This document shows positions 45,136 through 55,266 of a stretch of DNA of 64,000 bases, in pieces (position 1 is the first letter of the stretch; each line of letters starts with the position of its first letter). Under the pieces are notes generated by a model. It was not told where the DNA came from. It was given only the letters and a program-made list of their open reading frames with translations, and did not search any database. This DNA comes from Candidatus Puniceispirillum marinum IMCC1322 (GTDB lineage: Bacteria; Pseudomonadota; Alphaproteobacteria; Puniceispirillales; Puniceispirillaceae), in contig NC_014010.1 of assembly GCF_000024465.1 (NCBI RefSeq), positions 1,054,001 to 1,118,000 of the forward strand, in the 5' to 3' direction. The position numbers were made by a program, and so were the translations under genes.

Positions 45136-45876
45136 ATGTCCAAAATCTATCACTTTGTCATACTGACTGTCTTGTCCATGGCCGCTATGGCTTTGACTCA
45201 AGGATTAACATCGCCAGCGCATGCGGATGTTAAAGATAGCGACAAGGCCGCCTTTGAAGCCATCGTCAAGGACTATATCTTGGCGAATCCAGAAGTCCTG
45301 CGCGATGCGCTGATGAATCTGGCTAAGCGCGAAGATCTGGCGCGCCAAGCTATGGCCATGCAGATATTGTTTGATGATGCAGGTGACCCAAGCATGGGTA
45401 ATCCGGATGGTGGTTTAGTGATCTATGAATTTTCGGACTATAATTGCGGCTATTGCAAACGTGTTTTCGAACCGATCCAGCAAGTGTTGCGCGACGATGG
45501 TGATATCCGTCTCGTGGTCAAGGAATTTCCGATCCTCAGCCAGTCCTCTCTGGTCGCGGCTCAGGCCGGCATTGCCGCCGAAAAACAAGGTAAATTTACC
45601 GATTTTCATATCAATATGATGACCTATCGCGGCAAAGTCACCACCCAGAGCATCATGGATGCCGCCAACGAGGCCGGTATCGATACTGAGCAGCTGAAAA
45701 CCGATATGGAAAGCGATGCCGTCGCGACGATCATCGCGCGCACAAGGCAAGCCGCCGAAGCCTTGAAACTGACCGGAACGCCAGCCTTGGTTATTGGTGA
45801 GACTGTGGTGCGGGGCGCGGTAGATATTGATGAATTCCGGCGTTTAATCGCAGCCGAACGCGCCAAACAGGGCTAA
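45136..45876 (+). CDS. DsbA-family thiol-disulfide oxidoreductase
   Basis: 246 residues with a signal peptide (YHFVILTVLSMAAMALTQGLTSPAHA). A helical N-terminal extension (DKAAFEAIVKDYILANPEVLRDALM) precedes a thioredoxin domain with C-G-Y-C (SDYNCGYCKRV) and cis-Pro LTGTPALVIGE. This Com1/ScsC-like type is common in alphaproteobacteria. It is distinct from the cassette enzyme at 5048. A hairpin overlapping its stop may end the transcript. Confidence 0.9.
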   Translation: MSKIYHFVILTVLSMAAMALTQGLTSPAHADVKDSDKAAFEAIVKDYILANPEVLRDALMNLAKREDLARQAMAMQILFDDAGDPSMGNPDGGLVIYEFSDYNCGYCKRVFEPIQQVLRDDGDIRLVVKEFPILSQSSLVAAQAGIAAEKQGKFTDFHINMMTYRGKVTTQSIMDAANEAGIDTEQLKTDMESDAVATIIARTRQAAEALKLTGTPALVIGETVVRGAVDIDEFRRLIAAERAKQG

Positions 45877-45885
45877 ACGCCCTGT
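45867..45885 (+). terminator. possible terminator hairpin after the DsbA-like gene
   Basis: ACAGGGC (45867-45873) pairs perfectly with GCCCTGT (45879-45885), and the stop codon lies in the loop. Only a weak AATTTC follows, so termination may be partial. Confidence 0.4.
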
Positions 45886-46057
45886 AATTTCAATAGACTT
45901 CACGCAAATTTGAAAAAATTTCAAATAAATTTGATGTAAAATGCAAATCCGTGCAGGCAAAACCAAAAGCAGGTAACATAACATTCTGTCCCTTGGTTAG
46001 AACGGATTTAGTTCTAGGGCTTTCCCTACTGGCTCATTTAAGTGTATTGTGACGCTC

Positions 46058-46507
46058 ATGACAAAATCGAAACACATTCTGGTCTTGAACGGCCCCAACA
46101 TAAATATGCTTGGCACACGTGAACCCGATATTTACGGGCATGTGACGATGGCTGATATTGTGGCGGGCTGTGCTGAACGATGCGCCAAAGCTGGCATGAG
46201 CATGGATAGCTTCCATTCAAATTGCGAAGGCGAACTCATCACCACCATTCAGCAAGCATCCGGAACCTATGACTGGATCGTGATCAATGCCGCCGGCCTG
46301 ACACATACGTCGGTTGCCTTGCGTGACGCGCTGGCTTTATTTACTGGTGACGTGATCGAAGTACATATATCGAACATCCATGCCCGCGAGTCTTTCCGGC
46401 ATGTTTCTCTTATTTCCGCCATTGCAAAAGGCGTTGTTGCCGGATTTGGCGCACAATCCTATTACATGGCTATTAATTTTATCGCTGATACGCTTACGGA
46501 GAGCTAA
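46058..46507 (+). CDS. aroQ: 3-dehydroquinate dehydratase, type II
   Basis: 149 residues from ATG at 46058; a GTG three codons upstream is in frame but less likely. Hallmarks: [44 protein letters not shown] and [13 protein letters not shown] containing the catalytic His. Type II enzymes are small dodecamers of the shikimate pathway. The start of accB follows its stop within two bases. Confidence 0.94.
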   Translation: MTKSKHILVLNGPNINMLGTREPDIYGHVTMADIVAGCAERCAKAGMSMDSFHSNCEGELITTIQQASGTYDWIVINAAGLTHTSVALRDALALFTGDVIEVHISNIHARESFRHVSLISAIAKGVVAGFGAQSYYMAINFIADTLTES

Positions 46508-46508
46508 A

Positions 46509-46994
46509 ATGGCATCTGCACCAAAATCAACGTCATCCAAATCCGAAACCAAACTGGTCAAGGAACTGGCTGACATTCTTGATGCGTCAGGACTGGCGGA
46601 AATCGAATATGAAACCGAAGCTGTGTCGATCCGTTTGTCACGTGTAACAGGGGCGATGCCCGTCGCCGCCGTGGCGCCTGCCGCACCTGCACCCGTAGCG
46701 CCTGCCGCACCTGCACCCGTGACGCCTGCCGCCAACGCGCCCGCCAATCCAGCCAGCCATCCCGGCGCGGTCACATCGCCAATGGTTGGCACCGTCTATA
46801 CATCACCCGAACCTGATGCCCCTGCCTTTATTTCCGAAGGCGACACTGTCAAGGCTGGTCAGACATTATTCATCGTCGAGGCAATGAAAGTGATGAATCC
46901 CATCACCGCGCCAAAAGCAGGCAAAATCTCGACTATCCTTGTGCAGAACGCCCAGCCAGTAGAATTTGGTGAAGCTCTAGTAATTATAGAATAA
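46509..46994 (+). CDS. accB: biotin carboxyl carrier protein of acetyl-CoA carboxylase
   Basis: 161 residues from ATG at 46509 (the frame is open far upstream inside aroQ, but that part is out of place). An N-terminal helical domain, a Pro/Ala linker and a C-terminal biotinyl domain with the biotinylated Lys in EAMKVMN. The linker arises from a tandem 24-bp duplication (46674-46697 and 46698-46721, one difference) encoding APAAPAPV twice. With accC it forms the biotin part of acetyl-CoA carboxylase in fatty acid synthesis. Confidence 0.93.
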   Translation: MASAPKSTSSKSETKLVKELADILDASGLAEIEYETEAVSIRLSRVTGAMPVAAVAPAAPAPVAPAAPAPVTPAANAPANPASHPGAVTSPMVGTVYTSPEPDAPAFISEGDTVKAGQTLFIVEAMKVMNPITAPKAGKISTILVQNAQPVEFGEALVIIE

Positions 46995-46999
46995 GTATC

Positions 47000-48340
47000 A
47001 TGTTCAAAAAAATTCTTATTACCAATCGTGGTGACGTTGCTTTACGGGTACTCCGTGCCTGTAAGGAAATGAATATACCCAGTGTTATTGTCCATTCAAC
47101 CGCTGATGCTGATTCCATGCCTGTCCGTTTGGCAGATGAGTCAGTCTGTATCGGCCCGCCAAGCAGTGCCGAATCCTATCTGAACATTCCGGCAATTCTG
47201 TCAGCGGCCGCCATTACCGGTGCTGATGCTGTGCATCCCGGTGTTGGCTTTCTGTCGGAAAATGCCGATTTCGCCGAGATTGTTGCGGCGCATGGGCTGA
47301 CCTTTATCGGGCCTGAACCACATCATATCCGCGCGATGGGTGACAAGGTTGAAGCCAAGATCACCGCCGAAGCCGCTGGCTTGCCTTTGGTGCCAGGCTC
47401 CCCTGGTGCGGTCCATACAATAGATGACGCGCGCAAAGTTGCCGCCGATGTTGGCTATCCGCTTTTGGTCAAAGCTGCATCTGGTGGCGGTGGCCGCGGC
47501 ATGAAGGTTGCCGAAACTGCCGATAATCTTGCCGAAGCTTTCAGCGCTGCCCGCGCCGAAGCCAAGGCTGCCTTTGGCGATGATACGGTTTATCTGGAAC
47601 GCTATCTTGGCCTGCCCCGTCATATCGAGGTTCAGGTCATTGCCGACGCGCATGGCAATGTTGTGCATCTCGGCGAGCGCGAATGTTCGATCCAGCGCCG
47701 CCATCAAAAACTTTTCGAAGAAGCCCCCTCACCAGCTTTGACCGCCGATGAACGCCATAAAATCGGTACAGTTGCCGCCGAAGCCACACGCAAGCTTGGC
47801 TATCTTGGCGTCGGCACAATGGAATTTCTTTATGAGAATGGCGAATTCTTCTTTATCGAGATGAACACACGCCTGCAGGTCGAACATCCGATTACCGAAG
47901 CCATTACCGGCATTGATCTTGTGCGCGAACAAATCCGTATCGCGGCAGGCAAGCCCTTATCCTTTAGCCAGAAAGATGTCACATTCACTGGCCATGCGAT
48001 CGAATGTCGGATCAATGCCGAACATCCCGAAACATTTATGCCGACTCCCGGCAAGGTCACGGCCTTTCATGCGGCGGGGGGGCCAGGCGTGCGGGTCGAT
48101 TCCTGTCTCTATTCGGGCTATTCGGTACCGCCCTATTATGACAGCTTAATTGCCAAGCTGATCGTCTATGGTGATGACCGCGATCATTGCCTAGCGCGTT
48201 TGAAGCGCGCTTTGCAGGAATTTGTTGTCGAGCCAATTCCGACCACTTTGCCGCTTCATCTGCGTCTGGTTGACGCCGATGGCATTAAAGACGGAAGCTA
48301 TAATATCCGCTGGCTGGAAGAAGTTTTTCTAGCAGACTAA
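47000..48340 (+). CDS. accC: biotin carboxylase
   Basis: 446 residues. Order of the ATP-grasp family: ILITNRGDVALRVLRACKEM, GGGGRGMKV for ATP, VQVIADAHGNVVHLGERECSIQRRHQK, EMNTRLQVEHPITEA, ECRINAEHP. It carboxylates the biotin of AccB. It lies five bases after accB, so the two are co-transcribed. Confidence 0.96.
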   Translation: MFKKILITNRGDVALRVLRACKEMNIPSVIVHSTADADSMPVRLADESVCIGPPSSAESYLNIPAILSAAAITGADAVHPGVGFLSENADFAEIVAAHGLTFIGPEPHHIRAMGDKVEAKITAEAAGLPLVPGSPGAVHTIDDARKVAADVGYPLLVKAASGGGGRGMKVAETADNLAEAFSAARAEAKAAFGDDTVYLERYLGLPRHIEVQVIADAHGNVVHLGERECSIQRRHQKLFEEAPSPALTADERHKIGTVAAEATRKLGYLGVGTMEFLYENGEFFFIEMNTRLQVEHPITEAITGIDLVREQIRIAAGKPLSFSQKDVTFTGHAIECRINAEHPETFMPTPGKVTAFHAAGGPGVRVDSCLYSGYSVPPYYDSLIAKLIVYGDDRDHCLARLKRALQEFVVEPIPTTLPLHLRLVDADGIKDGSYNIRWLEEVFLAD

Positions 48341-48377
48341 CCAATGGGATATAGGGCTTTATTCGGGGAATAGCCGG

Positions 48378-49061
48378 ATGTCACAGACCTATGCTTTTGC
48401 ACCGGAAACACTAATCAAGGCTTATGCACTTGGAGTGTTTCCTATGGCTGACGCGCATGACAGCGATGATATCCGCTTTTATGATCCCGAAGTGCGCGCC
48501 TTGATCCCGCTGGATGACGCTGTTGGTACGGGCATTCACATTCCCCGCCGCCTGCGCCGCACTGTGCGCAATACCCCCTTTAACGTCACCATCGATCATG
48601 ATTTTCCTGCCATTATCAAAGGCTGCGCCGAACTGGCAGATGATCGGACTGACACCTGGATCAATAAGGATATTCAGGCGCTTTACATCGCTTTACACAA
48701 GATGGGTTTTGCGCATTCGATCGAGGTCTGGGATGGCGACAGGCTTGTTGGCGGCCTCTATGGTGTGGCTTTGCGCGCGGCATTCTTTGGCGAGTCCATG
48801 TTTTCACGCGCCACCGACGCCTCGAAAATAGCCCTTGTGCATCTGATGGCCCGATTAAAGGCTGGCGGCTTTCAGTTACTTGATGCGCAATTCACCAATC
48901 CGCATCTGGTGCAATTTGGCATCACTGAAATATCGCGTGACACCTTTCAGGATAAGCTGGCACAGGCGATGGCATCATCGGCTGACCTGCGGCTTGGCAC
49001 CGCATCAGATGAATTGACTATCGGGTTTCTGGATACGCTGTCAAAGCCGGTGGACAGCTAG
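48378..49061 (+). CDS. aat: leucyl/phenylalanyl-tRNA-protein transferase
   Basis: 227 residues. Family features: AYALGVFPMADAHDSDDIRFYDPEVRALIPLD, HKMGFAHSIEVWDGDRLVGGLYGVALRAAFFGESMFSRATDASKIALVHL. It adds Leu or Phe to N-terminal Arg/Lys of proteins for the N-end rule. ClpS and ClpA, which act on these proteins, are encoded 10 kb to the right. It converges with the DUF2155 gene two bases away. Confidence 0.93.
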   Translation: MSQTYAFAPETLIKAYALGVFPMADAHDSDDIRFYDPEVRALIPLDDAVGTGIHIPRRLRRTVRNTPFNVTIDHDFPAIIKGCAELADDRTDTWINKDIQALYIALHKMGFAHSIEVWDGDRLVGGLYGVALRAAFFGESMFSRATDASKIALVHLMARLKAGGFQLLDAQFTNPHLVQFGITEISRDTFQDKLAQAMASSADLRLGTASDELTIGFLDTLSKPVDS

Positions 49062-49062
49062 C

Positions 49063-49446
49063 CTATTGCGCACGACATGACAGCAAGGTGATGTCATATA
49101 CCGGATGCTCCATAGCTGACACCGCAGGACTCGAAGAGAACATCCAGCCCGTAAAGACAGACTTTGGTGCTAGTGACAGATCATGACCACGATCAAGTAT
49201 CGTTAAAAAAGCGACATTTTCAGGCGGTTCTTCAGGGGGACGAAACGCACAACGATTGACGGTCAATTGCAATGTGCCAAACCGCAAAGGCGTATCAATA
49301 GCTGTCGTCAATGTGGTGATCCGGGCGGTGATTTTATCTAGCCCTTGCAGAACAACTATTTTGCCATCTATCCATTCAGCCGCAACAGGCATGGCGTAAC
49401 TGACATACAGCACCATAGCCGCAAATATGATTTTGGGGTTTGTCAT
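49063..49446 (-). CDS. DUF2155 periplasmic protein
   Basis: 127 residues from ATG at 49446, which gives a signal peptide (KIIFAAMVLYVSYAMPVAA); the frame is open to 49497 but that part overlaps mlaD. The conserved core VVLQGLDKITARITTL, RFGTLQLTVNRCAFRPPEEPPENVAFLTI and GWMFSSSPAVSAMEHPVYDITLL identifies the alphaproteobacterial DUF2155 family. Function unknown. Confidence 0.86.
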   Translation of the reverse strand: MTNPKIIFAAMVLYVSYAMPVAAEWIDGKIVVLQGLDKITARITTLTTAIDTPLRFGTLQLTVNRCAFRPPEEPPENVAFLTILDRGHDLSLAPKSVFTGWMFSSSPAVSAMEHPVYDITLLSCRAQ

Positions 49447-49468
49447 GTTAAGCGTACGCCACACGGGG

Positions 49469-49924
49469 TTAGTTCGTGCCACCATCTGCCCCTGCAAAAA
49501 CGGCTTTGCCCAAAAGATCGGTAAGGCTCACCGGATCGCGTGTGTCATAGATGATGGCGCCTGGTGCCAGCATGTCTATGTCGGCACCTGGCATAAGCTC
49601 CAGATAATTTCCACCCAGCAATGACGCCGCGGTAATCCGTGCCGAACTGTCAGCCGGAATCAAGATGTCGGGATTGATCGCCATGGCAATGCGCGCGCTA
49701 TAGGTATCCGGATCAAGCGTCTGGGACGTAATACGGCCAATCTTGATGCCAGATATACGCACATCATCACCCACTGACAAGCCGCCAGTGGCACCGAATT
49801 CAGCCTGTATTTCATACCCGTTAGTGCCTTGAATATCAGCCGCCTCATAGGCAAGCGTGACAAAGCCAGCAGCGGCAAGAAGCACCACAGCACCCATAAT
49901 CATTTCAAGTGTATTACGCTGCAT
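49469..49924 (-). CDS. mlaD: MlaD-family phospholipid transport protein
   Basis: 151 residues. An N-terminal membrane anchor (LEMIMGAVVLLAAAGFVTLAY) and an MCE domain (EIQAEFGATGGLSVGDDVRISGIKIGRI...SSARITAASLLGGNYLELMPG). MlaD forms the hexameric ring of the Mla system that returns phospholipids to the inner membrane. It is shorter than E. coli MlaD, as usual in alphaproteobacteria. The other Mla genes are not in this window. Confidence 0.9.
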   Translation of the reverse strand: MQRNTLEMIMGAVVLLAAAGFVTLAYEAADIQGTNGYEIQAEFGATGGLSVGDDVRISGIKIGRITSQTLDPDTYSARIAMAINPDILIPADSSARITAASLLGGNYLELMPGADIDMLAPGAIIYDTRDPVSLTDLLGKAVFAGADGGTN

Positions 49925-50004
49925 TTACCATCTCCCTGCTTTGCTAGGGTTATCCATCCGCACCAGCACAGCACACGCGCTATGTAAATTGCAAGACAGC
50001 ATTA

Positions 50005-50361
50005 TCAGACCGGTGTCCATGGCTCATAATCACCAGTCGCTGCCTGACGTTTGCCGCTTTTGAGCACATGACCTTCTGGACGATGCGCAAATTTTGTACC
50101 AGTCAGATTTGGCATATGATCAATCTGCCAGTCATGACGCTTATAGCCACCGTTCGGGGGCGGGGTATCTTCGGTATGATGTAACCAGCCATGCCAGTCA
50201 GCCGGCACCTTTGATGCTTCTGGCATACCGCTATAACGCACATAACGCCGCGGCGGCTTGCCTGGGCGCGCCTTACGCTCTTCGAAATAGCGATTACCAT
50301 GCTCGTCACCACCGATTTCGCGGGCGGTAAGCTTTAGCATCAACAAAGTTACAATATCCAT
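50005..50361 (-). CDS. NDUFA12-family complex I subunit
   Basis: 118 residues from ATG at 50361. It contains the B17.2-type signature: EIGGDEHGNRYFEERKARPGKPPRRYVRYSG, DWHGWLHHTEDTPP and WQIDHMPNLTGTKFAHRPEGHVLKSGKR. This alphaproteobacterial/mitochondrial supernumerary subunit binds the complex I peripheral arm. The mlaD gene follows on the same strand. Confidence 0.9.
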   Translation of the reverse strand: MDIVTLLMLKLTAREIGGDEHGNRYFEERKARPGKPPRRYVRYSGMPEASKVPADWHGWLHHTEDTPPPNGGYKRHDWQIDHMPNLTGTKFAHRPEGHVLKSGKRQAATGDYEPWTPV

Positions 50362-50848
50362 AAGCACGGTTCCTCTAACTGCGGGCTGAATATAGTCTAG
50401 AAGTTACTTCGGCGTCCATAGGCGTGCCGACACAGGCAGATAATTTTTTAATTTCCAGATATTTTTTCACGTGATCGTCAGTTTTTTGCCAAAACATGCT
50501 CCGACAAGATCAAAAGTAAAAAAATTCTTCTAAAAAAATCACATCACGCCAGCCAGTGATACTTAATATAGCAAAACATAAAACTCTTTGTCTCTCATAT
50601 AGTTGTGACGAATCGTTGAATCAAATGCTCAAAACCTATGTGGATATTATGAAAAAAAAATGGCCTCAAACGCATATTTTTAACATTTATCTATTTACCA
50701 TTTAGGTCAACATAATGTAGTTTAATCATTCGCTGGCCGCTATATGTAGTGATAAGCGCTAAATTATTGCTTAGATTTCTTAACATATAGAAATCACAAG
50801 AAAAATTGCCATAGCGCACTAACTCAGACCCCATTAGAGGACGAATAC
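50362..50848. promoter_or_regulatory. nrdJ upstream region with possible NrdR boxes
   Basis: About 490 bases with no gene, between NDUFA12 and nrdJ. CCGCTATATGTAGTGA at 50737-50752 is close to the NrdR-box consensus (ACACTATATATAGTGT); a weaker relative, AACATAATGTAGTTTA, lies at 50709-50724. Their spacing (29 bases) is slightly less than usual. No cobalamin riboswitch consensus was recognised. Confidence 0.4.
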
Positions 50849-53800
50849 ATGCATTTTGAAAGACGATTCACCCAGGACGGAACCAATCCTTACGACAAAC
50901 TAGCTTTCAGGTTCGCCACCAGTGAAATTCGTAATCCAGACGGCACAATTGTGTTTCGGGCTGAGAACGTAGAAATTCCAGAGCAATTTTCACAAGTTGC
51001 CACCGATATCCTTGCGCAGAAATATTTCCGCAAGGCCGGCGTGCCTGCGGCTTTGAAGCGCGTTGAAGAAAGCGCTGTACCATCATGGCTTTGGCGTTCG
51101 ATTCCTGATGAAGCGGCTTTGGCGAAACTGCCTGAAGATGAGCGCTTTACCGGCGAAACATCCGCCAAGCAGGTTTATGACCGGCTTGCGGGCACCTGGA
51201 CCTATTGGGGCTGGAAAGGTGACTATTTTTCTACCGAAGAGGATGCCAAGGTTTATTTTGATGAAATGCGCTTCATGCTGGCCAACCAGATGGCCGCGCC
51301 AAATTCGCCGCAATGGTTCAACACGGGCATGCATTGGGCTTATGGTATCGATGGCCCAAGCCAGGGACATTATTATGTCGATTTCAAAACCGGCAAGCTA
51401 ACCCGTTCGGCAAGCGCTTATGAGCATCCGCAGCCGCATGCCTGTTTCATCCAGTCTGTCAGCGACGATCTGGTCAATGAAGGCGGCATCATGGATCTGT
51501 GGGTACGTGAAGCCCGCCTGTTCAAATATGGTTCGGGCACCGGATCAAACTTCAGCCGCTTGCGCGGTTCGGGTGAAAACCTATCCGGCGGTGGTAAATC
51601 ATCTGGCTTGATGAGCTTTTTGCGCATTGGTGACCGGGCTGCCGGTGCCATCAAGTCTGGCGGCACAACCCGCCGCGCCGCAAAAATGGTGACTGTCGAT
51701 ATCGACCATCCTGATATCGAAGAATATGTCGATTGGAAAGTTGTCGAAGAACAAAAGGTTGCCGCGCTTGTTGCGGGATCGAAACTGGCGCAAAAGCATA
51801 TGGGCGAAGTCATGGCTGCCTGTCAGATCACTGACGGGTTGGATGACGATGAGCGCTTTGATCCCAAGGTCAATAAGGTGCTGCGCAAAGCTATTATTTC
51901 TGCGCGTAAATCCATGATCCCTGAAAATTATGTTCAGCGCGTGATTCAATTTGCCCAGCAAGGCTATAACGAAATTGAATTCAAAACCTATGATACCGAC
52001 TGGGACTCAGACGCCTATCTGACCGTTGCTGGCCAGAATTCAAACAATTCGGTGCGCGTCAGCAATGACTATCTTCAGGCGGTGCTTGACGGCGGCGACT
52101 GGAATTTGATCAAACGCCGCGATGATGGCGTTGCCAAAACCATCAAAGCCAAGGATCTTTGGGAAAAGATTGCGCATGCCGCATGGGCCTGTGCTGATCC
52201 GGGTCTGCAATATGACACCACCATCAATGAGTGGCATACCTGCCCTGAAGGGGGGCGGATCAACGCGTCTAATCCATGTTCGGAATATATGTTCCTTGAT
52301 GATACTGCCTGTAATCTGGCGTCATTGAACCTAATGCAGTTCCGCAAACAAGACGGCACATTCGATATCGAGATGTTTGAACATGGCTGTCGTTTCTGGA
52401 CGCTAACGCTGGAAATTTCGGTTTTGATGGCGCAGTTCCCCTCAAAGGAAATTGCCCAGCTATCATATGAGTATCGCACATTGGGTCTGGGTTTTGCCAA
52501 TATCGGTGGCTTGCTGATGGCACAAGGCCATTCATATGACAGTGATGAAGGCCGTGCGATCTGTGGTGCTATTTCGGCGATCATGACCGGCACATCCTAT
52601 GCCACATCAGCTGAAATCGCTGGTGAAGTAGGTCCCTTCCCGCAATATAAGAAAAACGCCAAACATATGTTGCGGGTGATGAAGAACCATCGTCTGGCCG
52701 CGCACAGCAAGGCGTCAGGCTATAAAGGTCTGTCAATCCTGCCCGTACCACTTGACGCAAAATCATGTCCAGATCAGGATCTGGTCAATGCGGCAAAGGC
52801 AGCATGGGACAAGGCTGTCGATCTTGGCACCAAGAATGGTTACCGCAACGCCCAGTCAACCGTCATCGCGCCAACAGGCACCATCGGTCTGGTTATGGAT
52901 TGTGACACCACCGGAATCGAGCCAGACTTTGCCATCGTAAAGTTCAAAAAGCTGGCCGGCGGTGGTTACTTCAAGATCATCAACCGGGTTGTTCCCGAAG
53001 CCTTGGATAAGCTTGGCTATGGTAAGGATCAGGTCAAAGACATTATCAATTATGCCGTTGGTGCGGGATCATTGAAAAACTGTCAGTCGATTTCGGTCAA
53101 TGCGCTTAAAGACAAAGGCTTTGGTGATGCCGAACTGGCAAAAGTCGAAGCCGCTATGGAAAGCGCCTTTGATGTGAAATTCGTCTTCAACCGCTTCACC
53201 CTTGGTGACGAATTCTGCAAGGACAAGCTGGGCTTTTCGGATGAACAGCTGAATGATTTCGAATTCAACATGCTCGAAGCGCTTGGCTTTGACAAAGACG
53301 CGGTCGAAGCGGCCAACATACATGTTTGTGGATCAATGACACTCGAAGGTGCACCGCATCTAAAAGACGAACATCTACCTATCTTTGACTGTGCCAATGT
53401 ATGTGGACGTATCGGCAAACGCTTCCTGTCGGTTGATAGCCACATCACCATGATGGCTGCATCCCAGCCCTTCATTTCGGGCGCGATTTCCAAGACTATC
53501 AATATGCCGAATGCGGCAACAGTTGAAGAATGCGGGGCGGCCTATATGCTGTCATGGCGTCTTGGCCTGAAAGCCAATGCGCTATACCGTGACGGATCAA
53601 AGCTGAGCCAGCCTTTGTCATCTGGCCTTGTTGAAGATATCGAAGACGATGATGAGGCTATGGCCGCGCTGGAAACACCGGTGGCTGCTGCCGCGCCGCA
53701 GGTGATTGAGAAAATCGTCGAGCGTATCGTCCGTGCCGAACGTGACCGTCTGCCTGACCGCCGTAAAGGCTATACGCAGAAAGCCAGCGTTGGTGGACAT

Positions 53801-54496
53801 AAGGTCTATCTACGGACAGGTGAATATGAAGATGGCCGCATTGGCGAGGTCTTTATCGATATGCATAAAGAAGGTGCTGCCTTCCGTTCATTGATGAATA
53901 ACTTTGCTATCGCTGTATCGATTGGTCTGCAATATGGCGTTCCACTCGAAGAGTTTGTCGAAGCCTTTACCTTCACCCGTTTCGAGCCACAAGGCATCGT
54001 GACTGGCAATGATGCGATCAAGATGTCAACCTCGATTCTTGATTATACATTCCGCGAACTGGCAATTTCATATCTTGACCGCCACGATCTTGGACATGTC
54101 AATCGCGACGATCTTGACGTCACCACAACTGGCAGCGGTGAAAATCAGTCTGAGCTTATGAACAAGGTCACCAGCCGTGGCTTTATCCGTAAGCAAGGTC
54201 TTGTTGTGTACTCGAATGAAGGTACCGCCGCCCTTGCCGAGCCTGTCGCCAACACGGCATCAGAAACAGCCAGTATAGCGACCATGCGCACAGCCGAAGC
54301 GCCAGTTGCCAGGGCTGACGCAGGGACTGTGGCAAGTGCAGATACAGCACCGAACATTGCCATTGAACGTGTGCAACAGGCACGGATTCAAGGCTATGAA
54401 GGTGAAGCCTGTCCTGAATGTCAGAACTTTACCCTTGTTCGCAATGGAACCTGTCTAAAATGTAATACCTGTGGTGGCACTACAGGATGTAGCTAG
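50849..54496 (+). CDS. nrdJ: adenosylcobalamin-dependent ribonucleotide reductase (class II)
   Basis: 1215 residues, typical for the long alphaproteobacterial NrdJ. The (beta-alpha)10 barrel contains [35 protein letters not shown] (with the Cys-Glu active-site motif) and [15 protein letters not shown]. The C-terminus ends in a Cys cluster ([24 protein letters not shown]) needed for re-reduction. It makes deoxynucleotides with B12 and does not need oxygen. A ribosome binding site (GAGGACG) and a strong terminator frame the gene. Confidence 0.95.
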   Translation: MHFERRFTQDGTNPYDKLAFRFATSEIRNPDGTIVFRAENVEIPEQFSQVATDILAQKYFRKAGVPAALKRVEESAVPSWLWRSIPDEAALAKLPEDERFTGETSAKQVYDRLAGTWTYWGWKGDYFSTEEDAKVYFDEMRFMLANQMAAPNSPQWFNTGMHWAYGIDGPSQGHYYVDFKTGKLTRSASAYEHPQPHACFIQSVSDDLVNEGGIMDLWVREARLFKYGSGTGSNFSRLRGSGENLSGGGKSSGLMSFLRIGDRAAGAIKSGGTTRRAAKMVTVDIDHPDIEEYVDWKVVEEQKVAALVAGSKLAQKHMGEVMAACQITDGLDDDERFDPKVNKVLRKAIISARKSMIPENYVQRVIQFAQQGYNEIEFKTYDTDWDSDAYLTVAGQNSNNSVRVSNDYLQAVLDGGDWNLIKRRDDGVAKTIKAKDLWEKIAHAAWACADPGLQYDTTINEWHTCPEGGRINASNPCSEYMFLDDTACNLASLNLMQFRKQDGTFDIEMFEHGCRFWTLTLEISVLMAQFPSKEIAQLSYEYRTLGLGFANIGGLLMAQGHSYDSDEGRAICGAISAIMTGTSYATSAEIAGEVGPFPQYKKNAKHMLRVMKNHRLAAHSKASGYKGLSILPVPLDAKSCPDQDLVNAAKAAWDKAVDLGTKNGYRNAQSTVIAPTGTIGLVMDCDTTGIEPDFAIVKFKKLAGGGYFKIINRVVPEALDKLGYGKDQVKDIINYAVGAGSLKNCQSISVNALKDKGFGDAELAKVEAAMESAFDVKFVFNRFTLGDEFCKDKLGFSDEQLNDFEFNMLEALGFDKDAVEAANIHVCGSMTLEGAPHLKDEHLPIFDCANVCGRIGKRFLSVDSHITMMAASQPFISGAISKTINMPNAATVEECGAAYMLSWRLGLKANALYRDGSKLSQPLSSGLVEDIEDDDEAMAALETPVAAAAPQVIEKIVERIVRAERDRLPDRRKGYTQKASVGGHKVYLRTGEYEDGRIGEVFIDMHKEGAAFRSLMNNFAIAVSIGLQYGVPLEEFVEAFTFTRFEPQGIVTGNDAIKMSTSILDYTFRELAISYLDRHDLGHVNRDDLDVTTTGSGENQSELMNKVTSRGFIRKQGLVVYSNEGTAALAEPVANTASETASIATMRTAEAPVARADAGTVASADTAPNIAIERVQQARIQGYEGEACPECQNFTLVRNGTCLKCNTCGGTTGCS

Positions 54497-54526
54497 GCTC
54501 TCCCTGCAGAGTAACCTGCAGAACTG

Positions 54527-54556
54527 GCCTCATACCTCCGGGTATGAGGCTTTTTT
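54527..54556 (+). terminator. rho-independent terminator of nrdJ
   Basis: GCCTCATACC (54527-54536) pairs perfectly with GGTATGAGGC (54541-54550), with loop TCCG, followed by TTTTTT. Confidence 0.9.
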
Positions 54557-54667
54557 CTGATCTAAAACGGGCGGAAAGTGACACCGGAATCGCTTGTCCT
54601 CACCAGAGGTTTATGCGACCTTCCATATATTCTTATAGCCACAGCAAAATTAAGGGAACTTGAAATC

Positions 54668-55135
54668 ATGACAAGCAAGGTCGAAACACGTTTGAACGAA
54701 ATGGGCATAACAATTCCCGATGCACCAGCACCGGCAGCAAATTATGTCCCCTATGTTGTCAGCGGCAATCTGGTTTTCGTATCGGGTCAGGTACCTTTTG
54801 TTGATGGTAAACTGACCGCCACCGGCACCGTTGGTAAAGACGCCACCCCCGAAGATGCCACTGAACAGGCGCGTATCTGTGCGATTAATTTGATCGCCCA
54901 GGTCAAAGTTGCCTGTGATGGGGATCTCGATCGGGTCACACGCGTTGTCAAACTTGGTGCCTTTGTCGCCTCGGCTGATGATTTCAATGGCCAGCCTGGC
55001 ATCGTCAATGGTGCTTCCGATCTGATGGTCGAAGCTTTTGGCGACGCTGGTCGTCATGCACGTTTTGCGGTTGGAACAAATGCCCTGCCGCTGAACTGTC
55101 TTGTCGAAATTGATGGTGTTTTCGAAATCAAATAG
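54668..55135 (+). CDS. RidA-family enamine/imine deaminase
   Basis: 155 residues from ATG at 54668; the frame continues upstream without a good start. RidA/YjgF features: PAANYVPYVVSGNLVFVSGQVPFVDGK, the NGASDLMVEAFGDAGRHARFAVGTNALPLNCLVEID end with the substrate-binding Arg. RidA proteins hydrolyse reactive enamines released by PLP enzymes. A terminator follows about 85 bases downstream. Confidence 0.92.
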   Translation: MTSKVETRLNEMGITIPDAPAPAANYVPYVVSGNLVFVSGQVPFVDGKLTATGTVGKDATPEDATEQARICAINLIAQVKVACDGDLDRVTRVVKLGAFVASADDFNGQPGIVNGASDLMVEAFGDAGRHARFAVGTNALPLNCLVEIDGVFEIK

Positions 55136-55220
55136 CCGTTAATTATGGCCACGCATACAGGCCATCATCCGGTATTACCAGCCGGGCTATGGCCAATCTT
55201 AAAATCATCCAACAATATGC

Positions 55221-55248
55221 GCCGACCCCCTTGTAGGGTCGGCTTTTT
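55221..55248 (+). terminator. rho-independent terminator after the RidA gene
   Basis: GCCGACCC (55221-55228) pairs with GGGTCGGC (55236-55243), loop of seven bases, followed by TTTTT. Confidence 0.88.
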
Positions 55249-55266
55249 ATTGCCACTTTCTTATAT

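Noticed and set aside
50362-50848. Cobalamin riboswitch upstream of nrdJ
   Set aside because: No B12-box-like conserved core recognised; the B12 dependence of the enzyme alone is not evidence.
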